Positions 6,308 through 15,525 of a stretch of DNA of 64,000 bases are shown here, piece after piece. A program made the translations under genes and the position numbers. The stretch's first letter is position 1, and the number at the start of each line of letters is the position of its first letter. The notes under the pieces were generated by a model. That model had not been told where the DNA came from, did no database searches, and was given only the letters and a program-made list of their open reading frames with translations. The stretch is from Paractinoplanes toevensis (GTDB lineage: Bacteria; Actinomycetota; Actinomycetes; Mycobacteriales; Micromonosporaceae). The DNA lies in assembly GCF_018332695.1 (NCBI RefSeq), contig NZ_BOQN01000087.1:148710-212709 (forward strand). Reading direction: 5' to 3'.

Positions 6308-8887
6308 TCAATTGTCGGCGAGCGCGTCCCGCAGCGACGCCCGCGACGAGACGCCCAGCTTGGGGAAGACCCGGTACAGGTGGGCGCCGACGGTGCGCGG
6401 GGACAGGAACAGTTTCGCGCCGATCTCCCGGTTGCTCAGGCCGCCCGCGGCCAGCCGGGCGATCTGGTGTTCCTGGGCGGTCAGCGCGGCCGCACCACCC
6501 GCCACGACGCCGGAGCCGGCCGCCCGCAGCTCGGCCCGGGCCCGGGACGCCCACGGCCCGGTGCCGAGCCGCTCGAACGCCGCGGCCGCCTCGGCGAGGA
6601 CCGTGCGCGCCGCGACCCGGTCGCGTTGGCGCCGCAACCACATGCCCTGGGCGAGCAGCACCCGGGCCCGCTCGAACGGGAACCGCACGGCGTCCGGATG
6701 CGACAGCGCGGCATCGAAATCGGTGCCGGACGCCATCGCCAGGACGGCCGCGGTGAGGAACGCCAGCCGGCCCGAGATCGCCGGCAGGTCCTGCGCGGCG
6801 GCCGCCTCCGCATGGGCGAGTGCCTGCGGCACCCGCCCGGTGTGCACGGCCGCTTCGACCAGGTCCAGCAGGGTGCGCACCGACAACTGGGAGTACGGCG
6901 TGAAGGTGCCCGGCGAGGTCAGCCCGCTCGCGTACGCGTACGCCTCCTCGTAGTCCCCGGCCGTCAGAGCCGCCGCCGCGCCGATCGCCTCGGCCAGATC
7001 GGTGAGATAGCCGACGCCGCGCGGCCGCGCCCAGCGGTCGAGCCGGTCGGCGGCCCGCCGGGCCGCCTCGAGGTCCCCGCGCCAGGCCGAGATCAGCCCG
7101 CTGAACCCGTAGAACTGATGCTCGAACAGCGCGTAGCCGTGCTCGATGGTCATCTCGAGACCGCGCCGCCCGGTGGCGACGGCGTCGTCCCACTCCCCCG
7201 ACGACATCTGGTCGAGCATGACCAGTTGCAGCAGGGTCATCGCGTTGCTGACCGCCCCGCCGTGCTCCTCCCGGTCGGCGACCCGCCGCACCAGGGCGCG
7301 GTGCTCGCCGAGGCAGTCGGTGTAGTAGGCGGCCACCCCGAGCCGCATGACGTCCCACGGCTGCCCCTCGCCGACCTGACCGAACGCCTCCCGGACCCGC
7401 TCGGCCGCACCCTGCCCGGTCCGCGCGATGTCGCCGAACACGTCCCGATACAGCCGGCTGAGATCGCCGGCCCCCTCGAAAACGCCCTCGGTGACGTGCC
7501 AGCGTTCCGCGTCGCCGGCGAACAGGCTGATCGCGAGCAGCAGGCCGAGCAGCCGCTCCCGGGTCCCCGCGTCGGCGTCGCCGGCCAGGGCCACGGCCAC
7601 CCGCCGGTGCGCCATCCGCACGTCCCCGTCGCGGTACAGCGCGGTGTAGGCCGCGGTCAGCACCGCGCCCGGCGACTGTGCCCCGGCGGCCGTGTGCAAC
7701 TCCCCGGCCTGGTCGAGCAGGGCCGCCTGGGCCGCCACGAACGCCGCCTCCTCGATCCGCCGGGTCCGTTCCGACGCGCTCGGGCTCAGCTCGGCGGCCC
7801 GGGTCAGCATCGCCACCGCGGACGCGGCACCACCCCGCTCGCTGGCCGAGTTCGCCGCGTGCTCGAGGGCCTCGGCGACCTCCTCGTCGGGGTCGACGGT
7901 GGCCGCGGCCAGGTGCGTCGCGTACCGCTCGGCGTCCAGCTCGTACAGCCGGGACAGGTCGCGGTGGGCGGCCCGCCGCTCGTTGGGGGTGACCGTGCCG
8001 AGCAGCGCCGACCGCACCAGCGGATGCCGGAACCGCAGGTCGCCGGTGATCAGGCCGCTCGTGACCGCGTCGGCGACACCGTCCAGCCGGTAGCGGGAAC
8101 CGCTGTCCAGCGCCGCCCGCAGCAGCGCGGACCGCGAGGACGGGCTCAGCGCGTCGATCCGGGCCCCGAACAGCCGCCGCGCGAACGGCATCGCGCCGCC
8201 GCCGCGGTTGGCCGCCCGGGGCAGTTCGACCAGGGCGAGCGGATTGCCGTCGGCCTCGCGCAGCACCTCCGCGCGGGCGGCTTCGCCGAGGCCGGGGGCG
8301 ACGGTCTCGAGGAGCCGCTTCGCCGCCGGGGCGGCGAGCGGCGGCACCGGCAGCGAGGGCAGGCCGGCGGCGTCCCAGCCGGAGGCGAATTCGGAGCGTA
8401 CGGCGGCCAGCAGGCGCACCGGGTGCCCGCCGAGACGCCGGGCGATGAACGTGCCGAGCTCCACCGAGTGCGGATCGAGCCAGTGCGCGTCGTCCACGAC
8501 GAGCAGCAGCGGCCGGGTGCCGGCGGCCAGCGCGAGCAGGTCGAGGACGGCGACGCCGAGGGCGAGCACCGACGGGGGTTCCGCGCTCCCCCGGCCGAAG
8601 ATCGTGTCGAACGTCGTGCGGGTCGCCGGGTCGAGGCTGCTCGCGTGCGGCAGCAGCGGATAGAGGATCTGGTGCAGGCCGGCGTAGGCGAGCCCGGACT
8701 CGGCCTCGGTGCCGACGGCCCGCAGCACCCGCCGGCCGTTGCCGGTCGCGGCCGCGTCGAGCAGCACGCTCTTGCCGACCCCGGCGTCACCGCGCACCAC
8801 CAGGGCGCCGCCGCCGTCGGCCGCCAGGAAAGTGGTCAGCTCGGCGAGCTCGGTGTCGCGACCCAAGATCACGGAGGTACGGTACAC
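6308..8887 (-). CDS. LuxR-family AAA regulator (LAL type)
   Basis: 859-aa large ATP-binding LuxR regulator. Residues 1-300 hold the AAA/NACHT-like module with Walker A GDAGVGKS (33-40) and Walker B LLLVVDDAHWLD. The middle is an alpha-helical TPR-like sensor region rich in Ala and Leu. The C-terminal 60 residues are a LuxR helix-turn-helix: LTAQEHQIARLAAGGLSNREIGAKLF, then SPRTVGAHLYRVFPKLG. GTG start at 8887. Such proteins are often pathway-specific activators in actinobacteria. There is no biosynthetic cluster immediately next to it, so its target is unknown. Confidence 0.92.
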   Translation of the reverse strand: MYRTSVILGRDTELAELTTFLAADGGGALVVRGDAGVGKSVLLDAAATGNGRRVLRAVGTEAESGLAYAGLHQILYPLLPHASSLDPATRTTFDTIFGRGSAEPPSVLALGVAVLDLLALAAGTRPLLLVVDDAHWLDPHSVELGTFIARRLGGHPVRLLAAVRSEFASGWDAAGLPSLPVPPLAAPAAKRLLETVAPGLGEAARAEVLREADGNPLALVELPRAANRGGGAMPFARRLFGARIDALSPSSRSALLRAALDSGSRYRLDGVADAVTSGLITGDLRFRHPLVRSALLGTVTPNERRAAHRDLSRLYELDAERYATHLAAATVDPDEEVAEALEHAANSASERGGAASAVAMLTRAAELSPSASERTRRIEEAAFVAAQAALLDQAGELHTAAGAQSPGAVLTAAYTALYRDGDVRMAHRRVAVALAGDADAGTRERLLGLLLAISLFAGDAERWHVTEGVFEGAGDLSRLYRDVFGDIARTGQGAAERVREAFGQVGEGQPWDVMRLGVAAYYTDCLGEHRALVRRVADREEHGGAVSNAMTLLQLVMLDQMSSGEWDDAVATGRRGLEMTIEHGYALFEHQFYGFSGLISAWRGDLEAARRAADRLDRWARPRGVGYLTDLAEAIGAAAALTAGDYEEAYAYASGLTSPGTFTPYSQLSVRTLLDLVEAAVHTGRVPQALAHAEAAAAQDLPAISGRLAFLTAAVLAMASGTDFDAALSHPDAVRFPFERARVLLAQGMWLRRQRDRVAARTVLAEAAAAFERLGTGPWASRARAELRAAGSGVVAGGAAALTAQEHQIARLAAGGLSNREIGAKLFLSPRTVGAHLYRVFPKLGVSSRASLRDALADN

Positions 8888-8937
8888 AACCCGTACAGCA
8901 TCCTAGGATTCTAGGTTTTATGGTTTGGACGGGTTGT
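8886..8937. promoter_or_regulatory. Long inverted repeat between the LAL gene and the AbiE-like pair
   Basis: ACAACCCGT (8886-8894) and its perfect complement ACGGGTTGT (8929-8937) bracket an inner dyad CCTAG-N4-CTAGG (8902-8915). The stretch is AT-rich compared with its surroundings and sits just before the ATG at 8955. Known AbiEi antitoxins repress their operon by binding inverted repeats in this position, so it may be such an operator. Alternatively it belongs to the LAL regulator. Confidence 0.45.
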
Positions 8938-8954
8938 CGGTTTACGCTGATCGC

Positions 8955-9293
8955 ATGCCCGCCACGACGCGAGAGGCCCCGGCCGTCCACCTGTCCCGGC
9001 CGCACCGGCCGGTTCTGGTCGCGGGCACCCTCGGCGAGCTGACCGGCCCCACCAGCGGCCTGGTCGAGCTGCCGCTGCGGCTCTGGTGGAACCCGATGCG
9101 CGCGTTCGACCTCGCCGAGCCCACGATGCTCGCCTGGATGTACGAGAACGTGCTGCGCGAGGCGATCCGGGTCGACGAACTCCGGACGTACCTCAACGGT
9201 CCTCTCCTGGTGCGGCTCTGGCCGCAGCTCAATCTCCCCCGCGCCGTGCGGGCCGCCTGGGAAGCGCGGCATCCGCGCCTGCGCCACGCGTGA
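8955..9293 (+). CDS. Putative antitoxin-like partner of the AbiEii protein
   Basis: 112-aa protein with no motif that I can name. The sequence contains LRLWWNPMRAFDLAEPTMLAWMYENVLREA and a basic C-terminus (LPRAVRAAWEARHPRLRHA). I infer a partner role because it overlaps the AbiEii-like gene by GTGA and no other gene lies between them. ATG at 8955 chosen; a start 30 bp upstream would run into the inverted repeat. No winged helix typical of the classical AbiEi antitoxin could be recognised, so this may be a different type of partner. Confidence 0.65.
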   Translation: MPATTREAPAVHLSRPHRPVLVAGTLGELTGPTSGLVELPLRLWWNPMRAFDLAEPTMLAWMYENVLREAIRVDELRTYLNGPLLVRLWPQLNLPRAVRAAWEARHPRLRHA

Positions 9294-9940
9294 GTTTCGA
9301 GGACTTCTACCGCGACGTCGCCCGGGTGGCTCTGGCGGTCGCCGACAAGCACGGCTTCGTGCTCGGCGGCGGCGTCGCGTGGCTGGTCAACGGCCTGGTC
9401 GCCCGGCCGACCGAGGACGTCGACCTGTTCACCGACACGGCCGGCGGGGTCACCGCGGCGGCCGGCGAGGTGACCTCCGCGCTGCGCGAGAACGGCTACC
9501 GGGTGCTGCGGGAGGAGGGCGACGAACTGTTCGCCGGGATGGACGAGGACATCCAGGAGTTCGTGGTCAGCCGGGACGGGCGCGCGCTGCGGCTCACGCT
9601 GTGCCGCCTGGACCGGCACCGGGCTCCGGTGGTGATGGACCTCGGGCCGGTCATGCACCTCGACGATCTGGTCGCCACCAAGGTCGCGGCTCTGGTCAAC
9701 CGGCGCGAGGTGCGCGACTACATCGATGTGGCCGCCGCCCTCGAGCGTTACCCGCTGAGCCGCATCCTGGAACTCGCGCACGCGGTCGACCCGGCGCTGG
9801 ATCCGGAGGACATCGCCGACGCCGGCCGCTACTTGGACCGCCTCGACGACACCCGTTTCACCCTGTATGGGATGGACGCGCCGCAGATAGCCGAATTACG
9901 GGCGAGACTCGCTGCGTGGCCGCGTACCGCCCCTGGATAA
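9290..9940 (+). CDS. Nucleotidyltransferase, AbiEii/AbiGii toxin-like
   Basis: 216-aa minimal nucleotidyltransferase. Motif G-rich LGGGVAWLVNGLVARPTEDVDLF carries the paired metal ligands D43 and D45, followed by the helical domain KVAALVNRREVRDYIDVAAALERY, typical of the AbiEii/AbiGii group. The family can act as the toxin of type IV-like toxin-antitoxin or abortive-infection systems through nucleotide transfer to tRNA. GTG start at 9290 overlaps the upstream stop. Whether it is a toxin here is an inference from the fold and gene pairing. Confidence 0.8.
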   Translation: MSFEDFYRDVARVALAVADKHGFVLGGGVAWLVNGLVARPTEDVDLFTDTAGGVTAAAGEVTSALRENGYRVLREEGDELFAGMDEDIQEFVVSRDGRALRLTLCRLDRHRAPVVMDLGPVMHLDDLVATKVAALVNRREVRDYIDVAAALERYPLSRILELAHAVDPALDPEDIADAGRYLDRLDDTRFTLYGMDAPQIAELRARLAAWPRTAPG

Positions 9941-9952
9941 GCTTTTGCAATC

Positions 9953-12442
9953 ATGACTCTCACAGATCGCCTTCCGGGCAACGCCGAACCCGACGCGGTC
10001 TTCGACGCCTTCCAGAAATGGGCCACCGAGCAGGGCCTCGCCCTCTACACCCATCAGGAAGAGGCGCTGATCGAGCTGGCCACCGGGGCCAACGTCATCC
10101 TGAACACCCCGACCGGCTCCGGAAAGAGCCTGGTCGCCACCGGCGCGCACTTCATCGCCCTGGCCGGCGGCCGCACCACCTTCTACACCGCGCCGATCAA
10201 GGCCCTGGTCAGCGAGAAGTTCTTCGCCCTCTGCGCGACCTTCGGCGCGCACAACGTCGGCATGCTGACCGGCGACGCCAGCGTCAACGCGGACGCGCCG
10301 ATCATCTGCTGCACCGCCGAGGTGCTCGCCAACCTCGCCCTGCGCGAGGGCGCCGCCGCCGACGTCGGCCAGGTCGTGATGGACGAGTTCCACTTCTACG
10401 CCGAACCCGACCGCGGCTGGGCCTGGCAGGTGCCGATCATCGAGCTGCCGCAGGCGCAGTTCCTGCTGATGTCGGCAACACTCGGCGACACCACCCGCTT
10501 CGTCGACGACCTCAGCCGCCGCACCGGCCGGCCCACCGCCGTGGTGGCCAGCGCGGAGCGGCCGGTCCCGCTGGTCTTCCAGTACGTGATGACGCCCCTG
10601 CACGAGACCATCGAGGAGCTCCTGCAGACCCACCAGGCGCCGGTCTACGTCGTGCACTTCACCCAGGCCGCCGCTCTGGAACGGGCGCAGTCGCTGATGA
10701 GCGTCAACATGGCCACCCGCGCCGAGAAGGACGCCATCGCCGTCGCGATCGGCGGTTTCCGGTTCTCCTCCGGTTTCGGCAAGACCCTGTCCCGGCTGGT
10801 TCGGCACGGCATCGGCGTGCACCACGCCGGCATGCTCCCGAAATATCGGCGCCTGGTGGAGACCCTGGCCCAGGCCGGGCTGCTCAAGGTGATCTGCGGG
10901 ACGGACACGCTCGGCGTCGGCATCAACGTGCCGATCCGCACGGTGCTGTTCACCGGTCTGTCCAAGTACGACGGGGTGAAGACGCGGCTGCTCAAGGCGC
11001 GCGAGTTCCATCAGATCGCCGGGCGCGCCGGGCGGGCCGGGTTCGACACCCTCGGCACCGTCATCGTGCAGGCCCCCGAGCACGTCGTGGAAAACGAGCG
11101 GGCCCTGGCCAAAGCCGGCGACGATCCGAAGAAACGGCGCAAGGTGGTCCGCAAGAAACCGCCCGAGGGCACCGTCGGCTACGCCCAGCCCACCTTCGAC
11201 CGCCTGGTGTCGGCCGAGCCCGAGCCGCTCACGTCATCCTTCCAGGTGTCGCACGCGATGCTGCTCAACGTGCTGGCCCGCGGCGGCGACCCGTTCGCGG
11301 CGATGCGGCACCTGCTCACCGACAACCACGAGGAGCCGGGCGCCCAGCGGCGGCACATCCGCCGGGCCATCGCCATCGCCCGGGCCCTGATGGCCGGCGG
11401 CGTCATCGAGCGCACCGCGGACGGCGTCTACCGCCTCACCGAGGACCTTCAGCTCGACTTCGCGCTCAACCAGGCCCTGTCCCCCTTCGCCCTGGCCTGC
11501 CTGGAACTGCTCGACCGGGAAGCCCCCGACTACCCGCTCGACGTCGTGTCGGTCATCGAGTCGACCCTCGAGGACCCGCGCCAGGTGCTCTACGCGCAGC
11601 GCACCAAGGCGCGCGGCGAGGCGGTCAACGCCATGAAGGCCGAGGGCATCGAGTACGAGCAGCGGATGGAACTCCTCGAGGACGTCACCCACCCCCGGCC
11701 GCTGCTGGAACTGCTGGAGAACGCGTACGAGACCTATCGTCGCGGGCACCCGTGGGTCGCCGACTACGAGCTCAAGCCCAAGAGCGTCGTGCGGGACATG
11801 TACGAGCGGGCGATGACCTTCACCGAGTACGTGTCGTTCTACGGCCTGTCCCGCTCCGAGGGGCTCGTCCTGCGCTACCTGGCCGACGCGTACCGGGCGC
11901 TGCGGCACACCGTGCCCGAGGACGCCCGCACCGAGGAGCTCGGCGACCTCATCGAATGGCTCGGCGAGCTGGTCCGGCAGGTCGACTCCAGCCTCCTCGA
12001 CGAGTGGGAGCGGCTGCGCAACCCCGGGGCCGAGATCGAAGAGGTACGCCTCGACGACAAGCCGCCCGCGGTCACCCGCAACGTGCGGGCCTTCAAGGTG
12101 CTGGTGCGCAACGCCCTGTTCCGCCGGGTCGAGCTGGCCGCCCTGCGCCGCTGGTACGACCTGGGCGAACTCGACGGCGAGAACGGCTGGACCGCCGACC
12201 GCTGGTCGGCGGCCATGGCCGACTACTTCGAGGAGTACGACGAGGTCGGCACCGGCCCCTCGGCCCGCGGCCCCGCGCTGCTGCACATCGAGACCACCCC
12301 GACCGCGTGGACCGTGCGGCAGGTCTTCGAGGACCCGGACGGCGACCACGACTGGGGCATCGACGCCACCGTCGACCTGGCCGCCTCCGACGAGGCCGGC
12401 GCCGCCGCGGTCGTGGTCACCGCGGTCGGTCCGCACGACTGA
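9953..12442 (+). CDS. DEAD/DEAH-box superfamily 2 helicase, DUF3516 family
   Basis: 829-aa SF2 helicase. Walker A TPTGSGKS (52-59), Walker B DEFH (144-147), motif III SAT (174-176), motif IV/V region and motif VI QIAGRAGRAG (352-361) are all present. The C-terminal half matches the DUF3516 extension found in actinobacterial RNA helicases related to the Ski2/Mtr4 group. ATG start at 9953. It starts 12 bp after the AbiEii-like gene and its stop overlaps the next start (TGATG), so it may share transcription with both. Role is likely RNA processing or decay. Confidence 0.9.
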   Translation: MTLTDRLPGNAEPDAVFDAFQKWATEQGLALYTHQEEALIELATGANVILNTPTGSGKSLVATGAHFIALAGGRTTFYTAPIKALVSEKFFALCATFGAHNVGMLTGDASVNADAPIICCTAEVLANLALREGAAADVGQVVMDEFHFYAEPDRGWAWQVPIIELPQAQFLLMSATLGDTTRFVDDLSRRTGRPTAVVASAERPVPLVFQYVMTPLHETIEELLQTHQAPVYVVHFTQAAALERAQSLMSVNMATRAEKDAIAVAIGGFRFSSGFGKTLSRLVRHGIGVHHAGMLPKYRRLVETLAQAGLLKVICGTDTLGVGINVPIRTVLFTGLSKYDGVKTRLLKAREFHQIAGRAGRAGFDTLGTVIVQAPEHVVENERALAKAGDDPKKRRKVVRKKPPEGTVGYAQPTFDRLVSAEPEPLTSSFQVSHAMLLNVLARGGDPFAAMRHLLTDNHEEPGAQRRHIRRAIAIARALMAGGVIERTADGVYRLTEDLQLDFALNQALSPFALACLELLDREAPDYPLDVVSVIESTLEDPRQVLYAQRTKARGEAVNAMKAEGIEYEQRMELLEDVTHPRPLLELLENAYETYRRGHPWVADYELKPKSVVRDMYERAMTFTEYVSFYGLSRSEGLVLRYLADAYRALRHTVPEDARTEELGDLIEWLGELVRQVDSSLLDEWERLRNPGAEIEEVRLDDKPPAVTRNVRAFKVLVRNALFRRVELAALRRWYDLGELDGENGWTADRWSAAMADYFEEYDEVGTGPSARGPALLHIETTPTAWTVRQVFEDPDGDHDWGIDATVDLAASDEAGAAAVVVTAVGPHD

Positions 12443-13770
12443 TGAACCCGCCGCTGTCGCGTCAGCGGCGGATCGCCGGATTCGCTCTGGCCGCCCTCGG
12501 GCTGCCGCTGCTCACCACGGTCACCGGGGAGATCTCGCTGTTCCTGGCGGCCGTGGTCGGGGTGGCCCTGGTCGGCGGGCTGTGGCCGGCGCTGCTGGCC
12601 GCGGTCGGCGGGTTCCTGCTGCTCAACTACTTCCACGTGGCGCCGCTGCACAGCCTGGCCATCGCCCGCGGCGACAGCCTGCTCGCGCTGGCCGCCTTCG
12701 TGGTGGTGGCGGTGGCCGTCTCCTGGGTGGTCGACCTCGCCGCCCGGCGCGCCGCCCAGGCCGGCACCCTGGCCGAGGTCGCCGGTGGGGTGCTGCGCGG
12801 CGGCCCCGACCCGCTCGCCGGGCTGCTGCGGCAACTGCGGGACACGTTCGGCCTCGACGCGGTGACCCTGCTCGAACGCGTACCCGGCGGATGGCACCCG
12901 GCCGCGTCGGTCGGCGCGCCGGCCGCCGCGAGCCCGGCCGACGGGGAAGCCTTCGGCGTCGACGACAGCCTCAGCCTCGTCCTGAGCGGCCGCCGGCTGG
13001 CGAGATCGGACCGGCGGATCGTCGCCGCGTTCGCCGCCCAGGCCGCCGTCGCCCTGCGGCAGCAGCGCCTCACCGTGGCCGCCGAGGGCGACAAGGTGCG
13101 CACCGCGCTGCTCGCCGCCGTCGGCCACGACCTGCGCACCCCGCTCGCCTCGGCCAAGGCCGCGGTGGCCGGCCTGCGCAGCACCGAGGTCTCGTTCGAC
13201 GCCGAGGACCAGGCCGAGTTGCTCGCTACCGCCGACGAATCCCTCGACCGGCTGGCCGGACTCGTCGCGAACCTGCTCGACATGAGCCGCCTGCAGGCCG
13301 GCGCCCTCGGCGTGCGCCCCGCCGACATCGGCCTCGAGGACGTCGTACCCGCCGCCCTCGACGAACTCGGCCCGCCCGGCCGGGAGATCACCGTGCGGCT
13401 GCCCGACGACCTGCCGGCCGTGCGCGCCGACCCCGGCCTGCTCGACCGGGTCCTGGTCAACGTGGTCGGCAACGCGCTGCGGTTCTCACCGCCCGGCCGG
13501 CCACCGTCGGTGACCGGCGCCGCCCGCGGCGACACCGTGGACCTGCTGGTCATCGACCACGGGCCGGGCATCGCCCCGGACAAGTGGGACCTGGTCTTCC
13601 AGCCGTTCCAGCGGCTCGGCGACCGGGACAACCACACCGGTGTCGGCCTCGGACTGGCTCTGTCCCGCGGTCTCGCCGAGGCCATGGGCGGCGCTCTGAA
13701 GCCCGCCGCGACCCCCGGCGGGGGCCTTACCATGATCCTTACCTTGCCGGCCGCCGGGAGACCGCAGTGA
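12442..13770 (+). CDS. kdpD: KdpD-like sensor histidine kinase lacking the N-terminal KdpD domain
   Basis: 442-aa membrane kinase. It starts directly with the four-helix DUF4118 transmembrane region (residues about 10-100), then a GAF-like part, HisKA with the phosphorylated His229 (VGHDLRTPL) and an HATPase domain (GNALRFSPP, GPGIAP, VGLGLALS). The normal KdpD N-terminal domain and USP domain (about 350 residues, with a Walker motif) are absent. The start at 12442 is the TGATG overlap with the helicase gene. No kdpFABC genes are in the window. It pairs with the next gene. Confidence 0.87.
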   Translation: MNPPLSRQRRIAGFALAALGLPLLTTVTGEISLFLAAVVGVALVGGLWPALLAAVGGFLLLNYFHVAPLHSLAIARGDSLLALAAFVVVAVAVSWVVDLAARRAAQAGTLAEVAGGVLRGGPDPLAGLLRQLRDTFGLDAVTLLERVPGGWHPAASVGAPAAASPADGEAFGVDDSLSLVLSGRRLARSDRRIVAAFAAQAAVALRQQRLTVAAEGDKVRTALLAAVGHDLRTPLASAKAAVAGLRSTEVSFDAEDQAELLATADESLDRLAGLVANLLDMSRLQAGALGVRPADIGLEDVVPAALDELGPPGREITVRLPDDLPAVRADPGLLDRVLVNVVGNALRFSPPGRPPSVTGAARGDTVDLLVIDHGPGIAPDKWDLVFQPFQRLGDRDNHTGVGLGLALSRGLAEAMGGALKPAATPGGGLTMILTLPAAGRPQ

Positions 13771-14432
13771 CCCGCATCCTCGTCGTCGACGACGACCCGC
13801 AGATCCTGCGGGCGCTGCGGATCAACCTGCGCGCCCGGGAGTACGACGTGGACGTCGCCGCCGACGGCACCGGCGCCCTGCACGCGGCCGCCGCCCACCC
13901 GCCCGACCTGGTCGTCCTGGACCTGGGCCTGCCCGACATGGACGGCGCCGACGTCATCCGCGGCCTGCGCGGCTGGACCACCGTGCCGATCATCGTGCTG
14001 TCCGGCCGGGCCGAGGGCACCGACAAGGTGGCCGCCCTCGACGCCGGCGCCGACGACTACGTGACCAAGCCCTTCGGGCTGGACGAACTGCTGGCCCGGA
14101 TCCGGGCCGTCACCCGCCGCGCCCAGCCCGCGACCGCCGACGCGGTGATCGCTCTCGGCCGCTACACGATCGACCTCGGCGACCACACCATCACCCCCGA
14201 GCAGCGGCTCACCCCGACCGAGTGGCAGCTGCTCGAACAACTGCTGCGCAACCCCGGCAAGCTGATCACCCAGCGCCATCTGCTGAAGGAGGTGTGGGGC
14301 CCGCAGTACGGCACCGAGACCAACTATCTGCGGCAGTACATGGCCCGGCTGCGCCGCAAACTCGAGAACGACCCGACGCGCCCGCGCCACCTGCTCACCG
14401 AACCCGGCATGGGTTACCGCTACCAGCCGTAA
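13767..14432 (+). CDS. kdpE: OmpR/PhoB-family response regulator, KdpE-like
   Basis: 221-aa response regulator. The receiver has acidic DDD at 8-10, phospho-acceptor D52 (LVVLDLGLPDMDG), and K101 (VTKPFG). A winged-helix output follows (LTPTEWQLLEQLLRNPGKLIT, HLLKEVWGPQYGTETNYLRQYMARLRRKL), a pattern characteristic of KdpE. GTG start at 13767 overlaps the kinase stop (GTGA). It is expected to regulate potassium uptake genes, but these are not in the window, so the target may be elsewhere. Confidence 0.9.
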   Translation: MTRILVVDDDPQILRALRINLRAREYDVDVAADGTGALHAAAAHPPDLVVLDLGLPDMDGADVIRGLRGWTTVPIIVLSGRAEGTDKVAALDAGADDYVTKPFGLDELLARIRAVTRRAQPATADAVIALGRYTIDLGDHTITPEQRLTPTEWQLLEQLLRNPGKLITQRHLLKEVWGPQYGTETNYLRQYMARLRRKLENDPTRPRHLLTEPGMGYRYQP

Positions 14433-14446
14433 CCGTTCGCGTTACG
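14428..14446 (+). terminator. Possible intrinsic terminator after kdpE
   Basis: CGTAAC-N7-GTTACG overlaps the kdpE stop codon and is followed by a T-rich stretch (TGTTGTTTT). The 6-bp stem is short, so this is only a modest candidate for a Rho-independent terminator. Confidence 0.4.
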
Positions 14447-14622
14447 ACAGTGTTGTTTTCCCCTGTCAGGTGTTCATCATTCGCAACACGCGACCGGCAG
14501 CGAAGCTTGATACTGGTGGAGCTGCCCCGGCGTCGCTAGCGTAGGCCCCCGGAACCTGCGTCTCCGTGGCCGCACAGCTGGGCGGCGGCAGCGCGGCCCG
14601 ACGGACTCGGGAGTGACCAAGA

Positions 14623-15525
14623 GTGTCCCCAGAGGGATCGACAGACGCGGACGTCGAGACGGCCGACAGACGCACCCTGCGTTACCAGGCGGTCGGCGCC
14701 CCCTCGGGTTACCCGGTGTTCCTCATGCACGGCACCCCCGGCAGCCGCATCGGTCCCCGGCCCCGCGCCGGCGTCCTCTACCGCCTGGGCGTCCGCCTGA
14801 TCAGTTACGACCGGCCCGGTTACGGCGGCTCCGACCGCAAGGCCGGCCGCAGCGTCGCCGACTGCGCGGCCGACGTCGAGCGGATCGCCGATCACCTCGG
14901 GCTCGGCACGTTCGCCGTGGTCGGCCGCTCCGGCGGCGGCCCGCATGCGCTGGCCTGCGCGGCCCGGCTGCCCGACCGGGTCTCCCGCGCCGCGGTGCTG
15001 GTCAGCTTCGCACCCAACAACGCCGGCGACGACCTCGACTGGTACGAGGGGATGAACGACGCCAACGTGCGCGGGTTCGCCACCACCCCGGCCGAGGAGC
15101 AGAAACTCGTGGAGAGCCTGCGCCTGCAGGCCGACCGCACCCGGCGCAGCCCGGTGACCCTGCTCGAATCGCTCCGCGGCCAGATCAGCGGCCCCGACCG
15201 GGTGGTGGTCCAGGACCCGACGATCGAGCGGCTGCTGCTGGAGGCGTACGCGGAGGCGACCCGCCCCGGCCCGTACGGCTGGATCGACGACATCCTCGCC
15301 CTGCGCCGCGAGTGGGGTTTCCCGCTCGCCGCGATCCGCCAGCGGGTCCGGCTGTGGCACGGCGCCGAGGACAACGTCGTGCCGGCCAGCCACACCCGCT
15401 GGCTGGCCGAACGCCTCCCCGACGCCGACCTGCAGGTGCAGAACGACAGCGCCCACTTCGGAGCGATGGGCATCCTCCCGTCCATCCTGTCCTGGCTGGC
15501 CGAGGAACCCTCCCTGGTCATCTAG
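14623..15525 (+). CDS. Alpha/beta hydrolase family protein
   Basis: 300-aa alpha/beta hydrolase. Oxyanion region MHGTPGSR, nucleophile elbow GRSGGG with Ser103 (S in GxSxG), acid in WHGAEDNVVP and a C-terminal histidine in NDSAHFG complete the catalytic triad. GTG start at 14623. Proteins of this pattern are proline iminopeptidase- or esterase-like and cytosolic. Its 3' end overlaps the convergent fxsT gene by 4 bp. The substrate is unknown. Confidence 0.87.
   Translation: MSPEGSTDADVETADRRTLRYQAVGAPSGYPVFLMHGTPGSRIGPRPRAGVLYRLGVRLISYDRPGYGGSDRKAGRSVADCAADVERIADHLGLGTFAVVGRSGGGPHALACAARLPDRVSRAAVLVSFAPNNAGDDLDWYEGMNDANVRGFATTPAEEQKLVESLRLQADRTRRSPVTLLESLRGQISGPDRVVVQDPTIERLLLEAYAEATRPGPYGWIDDILALRREWGFPLAAIRQRVRLWHGAEDNVVPASHTRWLAERLPDADLQVQNDSAHFGAMGILPSILSWLAEEPSLVI

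Noticed and set aside
6236..8914. 892-codon open frame on the plus strand opposite the LAL gene
   Set aside because: Translation is Arg/Gly/Pro-rich without any motif, and the minus-strand LAL protein has clear Walker and helix-turn-helix motifs. It is an artefact of high GC.
9379..12441. Open frame running through the AbiEii-like and helicase genes in a different frame before KdpD
   Set aside because: Only the part from 12442 is coding; the upstream part is a shadow of the helicase.
14507..14542. TTGATA...TAGCGT as promoter of the alpha/beta hydrolase gene
   Set aside because: The 24-bp spacing is too long for a standard promoter; I could not defend it.
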